Shown piece after piece: positions 32,998 to 41,782 of a stretch of DNA of 64,000 bases. Location of the stretch: the NCBI GenBank assembly GCA_010015745.1, contig ML978177.1, positions 62,001 to 126,000 on the forward strand, read 5' to 3'. Below the pieces are notes generated by a model, which was given only the letters and a program-made list of their open reading frames with translations, was not told the DNA's origin and did not search any database. Positions within the stretch are counted from its first letter, which is position 1. Every line of letters begins with the position of its first letter. The position numbers and the translations under genes are program-made. The DNA is from Setomelanomma holmii (Eukaryota; Ascomycota; Dothideomycetes; Pleosporales; Phaeosphaeriaceae).

Positions 32998-34395
32998 ATG
33001 GAGAGCAAGTCTGCAACCTCAACTTCTGCTACCGAGAGCGCTCCCAGACCTACCAGCGCGGACATGACTAGCTCGGTACGTTCCATCAGCATGGACGGCA
33101 ACATGGCTCAACCCCTCGACTCTAAGACGACTTCTTCACCGCCCACCACGTTAGACTTGTCTGATAAAGAGCCCACCAACACTCCCATCACGTCTGAAGA
33201 TGTTCGCGGTGCTGGATCCGCTCTTCAGCAGAACCGTACGGCTGACCTTGATAAGCCCATCCCTGGCTCTCCAGCTAGTGGCAAGCCACCACACTCAGAG
33301 GTACCATCAAAGCCGTCTGTTTCGGCTGATACAGAGGATGTCGATATGACCGACGCGGTCGATGAGGGCGAGCAGACTGATGGCTCCAACGCAAAGGCTG
33401 CCGCTAAGGCCAAAGACGTCCAAGACCAGAACAAGTCCTTCAAGTTGAAGATCGACGCCGCCACCGCTCAAGCCATCACTCCTACTACACCTGACGCTCC
33501 TGTCCGTGTCAAGCGTTCCACACACGCACGTTACGCCGCCGCCGCCAAAGAAGTCCAGAGACTCCCCTACCAATCCATTGTCAGTCTCAACATGCCTCCG
33601 CGCCCTGGCTACATCCCAGGCCACCCCATCCCCGAGCCCGTGCAGGGTGAGTACCCCTTTGGCGACACTGAGAATCATAACAACAGCTACATCATTCACC
33701 TCATGGACGAGCGCGAACTCACGTACACCAAAGCGGCGGAAGTGTACAGTGCCAAATTTTCGCACGACGTTATCACAGACGAAGCAGTACGCAAGCGCCA
33801 TATACGGTGTCTGTTACGGTTGAAGGCGAAGTATGGTATGAAGCCCGAGAGCCAAATCGGCCCAGTGAGCAAAAACGTGAAGCGTCGTGGATCTCCACGC
33901 GCAAAGGCGTGGAATCCGTCGAATGGCGCTGGCGACAGTGCCACCGCTATTCCTACTACAATCACCACACAACCTCCTACAACTACTACCTTGAACCCAA
34001 GCACCAAACGTCCTGCACCCTTCTCCACCTCCACCTCTCCTGCTGCTTCTCCCTCACCCCAACCCCGGACTTCAAAGAAGCGCAAGACCAACCATCGCAG
34101 CTTCGAAAAAACATGCATCGTAATTTGGCACGACGCAAACGGTATGTCTTTCAAGTCCATTCGCGAGAAATTGGAGAAGGAGCAAGGGTGGAGTCTGGGC
34201 CTGGGTACGGTGGAGAAGTATTATTATTTGACGCTCGAGAAGGTGTATGGGGTTGGGTACAGCAGGAAGATAGGGACGGAGGGGAGAGACGGGGAAGAAG
34301 GTGTGGGGGAAGGTGGTGAGGATGGGGAGGATGGGGAGAAGGAGTCTGAGTTTGAGTTTGCGCAGCGGGTTGTTGGGCGTCGGATGAGTGTTTAA
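32998..34395 (+). CDS. Disordered protein with two HTH-like modules
   Basis: A single exon encodes 465 residues. The first about 200 residues are Ser/Thr/Pro-rich and acidic. A first helical module (about 228-280: SYIIHLMDERELTYTKAAEVY ... AVRKRHIRCLLRLKAKYG) and a second (about 368-417: CIVIWHDANGMSFKSIREKL ... TVEKYYYLTLEKVYG) are separated by a basic, Pro/Thr-rich linker with a likely nuclear localisation signal (SKKRKTNHR). Both modules share a helix-turn-helix-like plan ending in a Tyr-Gly, so they may be related repeats binding DNA. The end is a Gly/Glu/Asp-rich tail. The family is not recognised; a nuclear role is inferred from the basic signal and the HTH pattern. Confidence 0.7.
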   Translation: MESKSATSTSATESAPRPTSADMTSSVRSISMDGNMAQPLDSKTTSSPPTTLDLSDKEPTNTPITSEDVRGAGSALQQNRTADLDKPIPGSPASGKPPHSEVPSKPSVSADTEDVDMTDAVDEGEQTDGSNAKAAAKAKDVQDQNKSFKLKIDAATAQAITPTTPDAPVRVKRSTHARYAAAAKEVQRLPYQSIVSLNMPPRPGYIPGHPIPEPVQGEYPFGDTENHNNSYIIHLMDERELTYTKAAEVYSAKFSHDVITDEAVRKRHIRCLLRLKAKYGMKPESQIGPVSKNVKRRGSPRAKAWNPSNGAGDSATAIPTTITTQPPTTTTLNPSTKRPAPFSTSTSPAASPSPQPRTSKKRKTNHRSFEKTCIVIWHDANGMSFKSIREKLEKEQGWSLGLGTVEKYYYLTLEKVYGVGYSRKIGTEGRDGEEGVGEGGEDGEDGEKESEFEFAQRVVGRRMSV

Positions 34396-34707
34396 AGGGA
34401 TTTCGGTACGCAGGGCTTGGAGGAGGAATGATGTGGTTGGCGAGATATAGTATGATGAGATATGTAACATAGGCCAGCCCAAGTCGTGTCATGGCACGTG
34501 GGCTGTTCAGCAGACTTGTTTGCACTGGCTTTTGCCCATCTAGTCTCCTGGACGGTGGGTGTGAATATGGATAGATGGAAACTCGAAACACGGATGATTG
34601 CATCGCGTCCCGATATCCCTAGTTTTCAGTGGGTATATAGCATTGCAGCAGGACACTCTATAGTACAAGCTAGCTATCGCCATCTTCCACTGCAGCCAGC
34701 CACAACA
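34396..34707. other. Intergenic region between convergent genes
   Basis: About 310 bp holding both 3' ends; nothing else seen. Confidence 0.5.
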
Positions 34708-37195
34708 TTACTCCGGCCCACTGCCAACCTTGTCCTTGAAGCTCTTCCAGCTCGAAGTATTCCTAGGCGCCGACTTCAGCGGCCTATGTGACGCACGCTT
34801 GCCATGTTCCTCCCAGCCCTTAGCCTTCTTACTGCCAGAGACATCGACAGGCCAATTCGCCTTTCTAGCGTCTGCCAAGACGTCTGCTGAAGACCGAGAG
34901 TCTTCCTTGGCTGGTGAATACTGGATTGGTTTGTGGACATCGTAATTGTACGTAGTTTTGAGATGATGCGCGATGGCCTCGTCGAGTTTCTTGGTCGACT
35001 TTCCATACAAGTTCTTGAGCTCCTTGGCTATAAGCGTTTCAAGAATGTGTCCGCGATTGAGTGGCTGTTCGCTCTTTGTCAAGGGTACGCTGAGCGTCGA
35101 CTCCCAGCGTAGCCCAAGAGCAGCAAGACTGTCTCGGAGGGACCATGTCATTGCTCGTGTCGGGGCCTTCTGAACGAATTCTTTGACGCGCCTTCCAAGG
35201 TCTTCCCAGGTGACAGTGCTGACGAATAACAGATCGACCATCTTTTCTACCAGCCTTGGCAGATCGCGAGAATGCTGCGTTGAGTAGAAGAGGTGTTTGA
35301 GCTTGCCGAAAAAGAATTCGACATTGAAAGCGGTGATGGAGGGATGTACGCCAGTACGGCGCAGGACTTCGAACGGATCCATGTTCAAGCTTTTGCGGAA
35401 GGCGGTGATGTTGTCGATCTGCATGAACTTGATCACTCTGGCCATGATGACACGCGCTTCTTCTATCGATGCATGGCCAGTGATGTCAATGTTCGATCCA
35501 CTGAACAGCTCTGGCGATGCCTCGGCATGAAGGCGAGCTCGGCTTTTCTTGAAGTAGGTCGCAATGAGCCTGGGTTCGCCGAAGCTCTCCACAATAGTGT
35601 CAAGTCGTGTCTTGGCAATGTTATGATATCCCTCAACTGCGAAGTGTTGGCGCAGACGATGCTCTACTTGCTCGAGATACTGCACTGTATGATGTTTGAG
35701 GCTCGTAGTGCAATCCCCCGTCCGCGGCTGGAAAGGCCCGGCCAACCCTGCTGCTCGAAAGGACTGCATGAAGTCGCTGGGGAGAAGATCGATGCTGGCA
35801 GTGCTGACGCCGAGCAAGTGTAGAAAGTTCCGATAATTGAGCATCAGGAATTGAGGGTTCTCCTTCACAAAGCTTTGTGCCCGTTCGATAATTTTGACTT
35901 TGTCAGCCGGGGCTAGACGACCCCAGAACTCACTTAAGACAGGCACGTCAACCAAGTCGTTGCGCGATGTAGAAGACATGGCAGCCTCGCGCCTACATTC
36001 GTCAACCAGTCGCTCGAGATTGATGCCCAGCGCACCTGGACTTAGGGCCAGTGAGGCCTCAAGGTCTCGCAGGCTTTCCTTGCTACCTTGCATTGCTGCC
36101 TTGGGATTCTCATTGACAATGGCCTTGAGGCGATCGACATAGTCACGTCGGTGTTCGTCACGAGGGAACAAGGGATAATCCCAAACAAACGAATTGTCTC
36201 CAGTGGAAGCAACGTGGGCGTCGTGGGGACTAATTCTGCTCCCGTCGGGTCGGATGTAGGTGCCATCGACATAGACTATTGTGCGGTCCCGTGTATCTTT
36301 TAAAGTCTTTCCAACCATACTATCGACCTTGGCCACTAGGATAACATGATCCTCTACAGTAAGCTCCTGGGTTAAAGCACACTCCATGGACGCGCGCACA
36401 GAGTCGTCCAACAGCTGTGGAGCAAGAGACACGGAGGCATGAGATCTGTCTTGGTGTGACTCCGGTCGAGGGACGAATATTTTCAGGCCTCTCGTCCTCG
36501 CAACATATGCTTCGGGATGGTTCCCGCGGCAGAAGAGCTCGACTATAGCTGCGCCGCCGCGGGTTCCTGATGGGAAATGCACGCGAAATAAACCGTTCGC
36601 TGCTCTTATGGCATCCAGTGTCTTTGAAGGTTGTTTAATGTTGAAAGAGATGGTCGGCGGGTCGAGCGTGACGGTGCTTAGTGACGAGACAGCCACACCC
36701 ATGGGGACATGTCGCTTGAGCTCGGCATCGTAGCTTGCAACTGTGATGACTGCAACTGAACTAGGCACATTTCGCATCAAACCCCGAACCTCGTTACGCA
36801 ATCTCGCTGTATCAATCTCGGACTCGTCGACTTCTACCAGCATGGCTTCTGCTCGAGAAGGTTCTTCATTGGTGATAGGTATTCGATTGGCTTTTGCATG
36901 TTCTGTAGCAAGATTCTCGCCTGTTTCATCCACTTCAGGCTCCTTGTTCGGCTCGTCTTCCCTGAGTCGCGGTTGTTCGGCTTGACGTAACGGCCGCGTC
37001 GCATGGTAATGTCGCGGGAGGTGTATAGCTTGTATGCGTCGAGATCGCAAGATCGCGAGGGAATGATGTGGCAAATGTTCTATAGGCGCATTAGTAGAAG
37101 CAATAGCTCAGTGAAAAGGCTCTCTCACGCGTGAAGCAGCTCCATCTGTAGAAGGCCGCATAGAAACGGGACGCTGAGCGCTGGGAGAGCGCCAT
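34708..37195 (-). CDS. Mitochondrial flavin-reductase-like domain protein
   Basis: Two exons: 37195-37129 and 37079-34708, encoding 812 residues. Exon 1 (MALSQRSASRFYAAFYRWSCFT) and the following Arg/His-rich stretch form a typical mitochondrial presequence; the intron has GTGAGA, a TACTAAT branch site and CTATAG. Residues about 116-315 are a flavin-reductase-like (FMN-binding split-barrel) domain: LRGLMRNVPSSVAVITVAS, MGVAVSSLSTVTLDPPTISFNI, ANGLFRVHFPSG, ALTQELTVEDHVILVAKVD. In other proteins this domain reduces or binds FMN. The remaining about 490 residues are helical and unrecognised, far longer than a stand-alone flavin reductase. Substrate and role are unknown. It is divergent from the bL31m gene, 234 bp away. 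Confidence 0.85.
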
Positions 37196-37429
37196 TGTAA
37201 GTCAATCAACTCAGCTAGGGCGAGACCATATCCTTGAAGGCGACCTCTTGTCTTGCAGAAAGTATTGGGAGCGTAGGGAAACGAAAGAATCATGGATTAT
37301 GCTGTTCTGTGCATGGCTTGCAAGTGTGGAGGAACGACGTCAAAAGTTAGCCTAGCCAAGACTTGCATCTCGGAAGTCCGCATCTCCATCCTCACCTGTA
37401 ACCACCACCACAATTCCCACCCCAACCCA
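37196..37429. promoter_or_regulatory. Short bidirectional promoter of two mitochondrial-protein genes
   Basis: The 234 bp between the ATG of the flavin-reductase-like gene (minus) and of bL31m (plus) must contain both promoters. No TATA box is evident. The role follows from position only. Confidence 0.55.
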
Positions 37430-37946
37430 ATGGCTTCACCAATACCCTCAATGAGCGCCCTGCGCGTGCTACGACAGTCGATGCAGCCCCAGACACGGCA
37501 GACGACCCAAGTGCGGCACGCGACACTCCTCAAGCGACCAAAGCGCCCATACACCTTCACACAGCTCATCACACTCTCGGATGGAAGCTCCTTCACATTG
37601 CGCACGACAAATCCTCAGCCGGTATATAAGAGCGCGAAGGATATAAGGAATGCGCCGCTGTGGAACCCGAGTTCGCAGAAGCTGCTGAATGTGGAGGAGG
37701 ATGAGGCGGGACGGCTGGCAGCGTTCAGAGCAAAGTTTGGCAGAGGATGGGATACCGATGCGGAGAAGGTACAATATGAGTGCATGAATTCACTTCAAAA
37801 CCCGGCTAACAGCTGGGCAGGGCCAGAACAAGGGCGACCATCTTATGGATATCATCAGCGGGCAAGCAAAGGGCCCAACGAAGCCGACCGATACGCCGAA
37901 AGGAGCGATAAAGCAGCCGCCGAAAGTAGAAGAGAAGAAGAAATAG
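37430..37946 (+). CDS. MRPL36: Mitochondrial large-subunit ribosomal protein bL31m
   Basis: Two exons, 37430-37768 and 37821-37946, encode 154 residues; the intron has GTACAA, the branch GGCTAAC and GGGCAG. The N-terminus is a basic mitochondrial presequence. The core RHATLLKRPKRPYTFTQLITLSDGSSFTLRTTNP, then RNAPLWNPSSQKLLNVEEDEAGRLAAFRAKFGRGWD, is the fungal bL31m signature. It is a structural protein of the mitoribosomal large subunit. The lysine-rich end (PPKVEEKKK) is variable. In-frame upstream ATG codons (37292) are less likely since the presequence fits MASPIPSMSALR. Confidence 0.9.
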
Positions 37947-38217
37947 ATGGCATATACGAAAGTGCTATGTGGCATAGTGTACGAATACAAAGTGGAGCGC
38001 AAAGACGGTCCATGACCTTTTCCTGCGAATTGCAAGGAAGCTTCTCACCACGGCCCGATGGTTGCAGCGTTCTCTTTTCGTCTCTCAAAATGCTTTTTAT
38101 CCCTTCCATTGTTTGGTAAGCAACCACGTTGGTCCCAAATGACTCGCGAGAGCAGTATTCGCCAACGTCAAGTTACCACCGTCCCCTTTTATCGATTCCT
38201 ACAGATTACATTCTCAC

Positions 38218-38991
38218 ATGGCTCGATACACGGACCAAACTCAGCAAGCACAACCGGCAGAACAAGACGATGGGCAACAGCAAAGACAAGCCAAGAACAA
38301 CAACATCAACGGAAAACCGGGCGAGTCGACACTCTCCCCCAGTCTAACTGAAGAGCAGCTTCAAACTGACGCCCCTGCTGCCTTTCCACAACCTTCAGGG
38401 GATGGCACGCGTAGGTCTTCGAGGATAAAGGGGAATGCAGAGAAAGCAGACAACGATAAGCTTAAGGCCGAAGCTGATGCTTATCGTAAAGCGCGCAAGC
38501 AGTATCCCAGACCACCACCAGCCAGCAACGCTCGCGGAAGTCCTGGTTCCGCACCAAAAGCATATGCCCGGATGACACCTTATGAGCCCGCCCCTCCAAA
38601 GACAGGGAAGAAAGCCGGAAAGCAAAATGGCAAGGAGAGAAACCGAGAGCAGGAAGTCGCAGAAGACTCTACCAACGAAGTTGAGCACGAGAATGATGAC
38701 GATGATGACAGCGCTTCAGTCGACTCAAAGCAAATGGCGATCAGGATCACGAAGCTAGCTCAATTTTCGTTCGAAGTAGCGGAAATGTTCGAAGGAATGC
38801 TAAAGAAGCACTATCCTAGAAGAAAGGCAGATGCGCGTAGGATCAGGGATGGTCTAGGAAGTGTTTGCGACATTTTCAATAAGAGGAAGGCTGAAAGGGA
38901 TGGCGAGGAAGAGCAGCCGCGAAAGAGGGCGAAAGGTAAGGACTGCATGAGGACGACTGGGAAGGAGAAAGGGAAAGGGAAAGCCAGGTAA
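38218..38991 (+). CDS. Hypothetical disordered basic protein
   Basis: A single-exon frame of 257 residues. The first half is Gln/Ala/Asn-rich, then Lys/Arg-rich with TRRSSRIKGN; a long acidic patch (EHENDDDDDSASVDS) is followed by a predicted helix (KQMAIRITKLAQFSFEVAEMFEGMLKKHYPRRKADARRIRDGL) and a strongly basic tail (PRKRAKGK). The C-terminal basic clusters would serve as nuclear signals. No family is recognised. The helix is the only part likely to fold. Confidence 0.6.
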   Translation: MARYTDQTQQAQPAEQDDGQQQRQAKNNNINGKPGESTLSPSLTEEQLQTDAPAAFPQPSGDGTRRSSRIKGNAEKADNDKLKAEADAYRKARKQYPRPPPASNARGSPGSAPKAYARMTPYEPAPPKTGKKAGKQNGKERNREQEVAEDSTNEVEHENDDDDDSASVDSKQMAIRITKLAQFSFEVAEMFEGMLKKHYPRRKADARRIRDGLGSVCDIFNKRKAERDGEEEQPRKRAKGKDCMRTTGKEKGKGKAR

Positions 38992-39474
38992 GGTCTCGGG
39001 ATGCCGGTCTGTGGATGGCAACTAGCATGCAGCGGGATAGACTCAACAGTTGAAACGTACGTATGAACGGGGCTCCGCACGAGGTGTTAGGAAAGACATG
39101 ACTATGGTCAACTTCTAACAGCCATCTACCTAGTACGAATTAACTGTGTCCGACTTTCCATTTCCTCCAGAGTTTACGAGCCTCTATGTTGTCGTCATTC
39201 TTCGTCTGATTTTCCACATCCAAGAGGCCTGCTTTGAAGCTGGAAGGTTCCGCCTTTTTGTGTTGTCTGAGCGGAACTCTCACAATGTCTTACAGGTTTC
39301 CTTTCTCGTCACTTTTGCATTTCTCCATTGTTTCGTTGTCATGTTGCTGATGTCTACACTGTGCAGCGTGGATTTTACGTCTTCATAACTGCTTAATCAA
39401 GAATTCATGCGACTTCGTCACAGATAATTCTCAACCCACGAAGCCCGCAAAGCTCAATGCCTACCAGCAATACT

Positions 39475-40258
39475 CACTCGACTAACCAATCTCACCACCA
39501 AGCACTGCCATTGAACATGTCTCAGCACCTCCACACGAAAAGCCAACCTGCACCTTCCAGCCCGTCAAGCCAGCGGAATCCAGTGTGGCAGACGAGCATT
39601 CGGAAGCGCAGACTATCGCTCAGGCGCCTCGTTCTCATGCGCTTGACCAGGAAGCGCAAGGCACGATTGCGAACAAGCAACCAGAAACGACGACCGCAAC
39701 AGGCAATGGAACCGAGACGGAGAAGTATAACAAGTCATCCCAGCTTGGAGCGAAGCGCCCAGGTCCAACAGGCAGCTAGAGGGTCTTCAACATTGAAGGA
39801 CGAGACACCATTCCCGACGAAGGACATCACGAATGGCGCGAGTTCGTGCGTTTCTAGGCAGTGAAAGAAACATTAAGAAAGGTGCTTAGCCAGATGCACC
39901 ATCAAACCCTACCATCCCCGTGGCGTCGCAGCCAAGAAAGCGCACCAGACCCCGCAAGCCCAGCACTCATCCCTCACCAGCGAAAAGACAACGCATCACA
40001 CCGCTCGGGATGACCACCCATCTCGTCGTACTCACGTCTGCTTGTACACAGGTCGCGAGCGCGTGAGTGGATTATCCGGAGCGCTATGGTCTTGGGACGG
40101 AGAAGGATGTTGAGAAAATGAACCGCCAGCTTGGGCGGCTTCAGGGTGACGGAGAAAGTACTGCTAGCTGTACAGATGGCCATGAGAATGGCCAGAAGGA
40201 TGAGGAAAGCTCAGAGAACATGGAGAGGAACGAGCGGAGTGAAGTCTACGATGATTGA
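39475..40258 (+). pseudogene. Degraded hydrophilic-protein gene
   Basis: A frame open from 39475 reads hydrophilic, Gln/Thr/Glu-rich sequence (ADEHSEAQTIAQAPRS), meets TAG at 39777-39779, continues RVFNIEGRDTIPDEGHHEW to 39838, and splices in phase (GTGCGT at 39839, CTTAG at 39882) to a basic segment (PRKRTRPRKPSTHPSPAKRQR). A TGA at 40062-40064 then interrupts, followed by open frame DYPERYGLGTEKDVEKMNRQL to TGA at 40256-40258. Both stops fit single C-to-T changes (CAG, CGA). The composition recalls the preceding gene at 38218 but no alignment was possible. It could also be chance open frame. Confidence 0.35.
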
Positions 40259-41578
40259 CATCCCAGACATCTCGAGGAAAAGCACGTTTGGACCCTGCCG
40301 ACACTCTTCATCCACCTCAGCTTGTCCCCTCGCCGCCTCCAAAACTCCAAATTCCTCTAACCATGCAAAAGGACAAGAACATACAACGGCGGGGATTCGC
40401 CAGTGGTCACCCACCTGACTACTAGTCCGCCGGTACGCGTCAGAAGTAAGGCTGAGCGAACGGTGAGCCCCATTGTCTCTTGTCCTGCCACCACAAAGTC
40501 CCTTAAGCTTACTATTTACAGTACTGCGCTCACCGAAAGCGGGTTCACGTGTCCGGGTGATGATGCTACACGTGCCGTGCCATGCTCCGCCTCTCAAGCA
40601 AAGATTAGGGGGAGACAATTTCCAGGGCTATGTCCTCGGCGAAGTGATCTCAGTAAAGACGGATCCAGTTCGGGGTGACAGACTCTGTGTAGGAGTCTTA
40701 TTCAGGAACACACCAAAGCAGACAAAAGAGACAGAATCTTGGAGCACCCATAGGACTCTCCAAGCAACAGCAACACCTATCTGTCTTCTTCGAGGAGCTT
40801 CAAAGCCTACGATCATAAGGCTATGCAAGGATTACTTCACGATTGTTACGTGCACAGTCACTTTCCCTGAGGAGATGGAGAAAGACAATGCACCTGCTCA
40901 GTGGCCGACCGATTGGCTGTTTGCAACGCTCCCTGACCGCAATTTCCTACTTGTGTGCGATTGGGATGAGCCTTTTCAGGACTTACAAGAACGAGAAGAG
41001 TATGAGACATGCATACAAAGAAATGACTATGGCTCAGAGCAACCAGAACTGGAGAGAAGGGGCCCTTTCGCCCGAGCGACAAGGAATTGGGACGTTGCAC
41101 GAATATTGGGGGACATGTGCGCACTATCATATCGACATAAGGGTACCTCTGTTTCATTCAAACACGTGTCTTCCAACATGGAAGCCAGGGGTCAAAAAGC
41201 CACGAAGGATTTTGATGTACCGGTCAGACACGAAGCTGCATGCGCACTAGAAGGCCGATGTGGTCAGGCCCCCCTCATTTTTGGCTACAGAAAAAGGTTC
41301 CAACCGCAATGATGCGCTAGTAGACCTACTACTTTCGGATGTTGGCTTAGATTTCGATTTGGAGGATGAATACAACAGACCAAAGCCGCTGACGTGGGCA
41401 GCACGAGGACATGAAGCGATAGTGCAGCTGCTCCTCAAGTCAGAGCCCTCAGGACAATTACTGTTACAGGCAGTAGAGCGCGGATACGAAGCTGTAGTTC
41501 GGCTGCTGCATGATACAGGCAAGGTTGACGTTGACATAAGGAACGATAAAAGGATGTACGCCACTGCTACGGGCGGCA

Positions 41579-41782
41579 GAGCGCGGGCACGAAGCTGCAG
41601 TGCGGCTGCTGCTTGAGACGGGCGAGGTTGACACTAACATAAGAGACGGTTACGGGAATACACCACTTTTATGGGCGGCAGAGTGCGGGCACGAAGCTGC
41701 AGTTCGGCTGCTGCTTGAGACGGGCGAGGTTGACATTAACAAAGAAAACAATTACGGAAATACACCACTGTCCCAGGCGGTA
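41579..41782 (+). repeat. Two near-identical 102-bp ankyrin-coding tandem repeats
   Basis: Units start at 41579 and 41681 (GAG-cgc/tgc-GGG-CAC-GAA-GCT-GCA) and share nearly all bases for the first about 65 positions, including CTGCTGCTTGAGACGGGCGA. Each unit codes for 34 residues. A more diverged unit follows the transposon at 43905. Confidence 0.85.
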
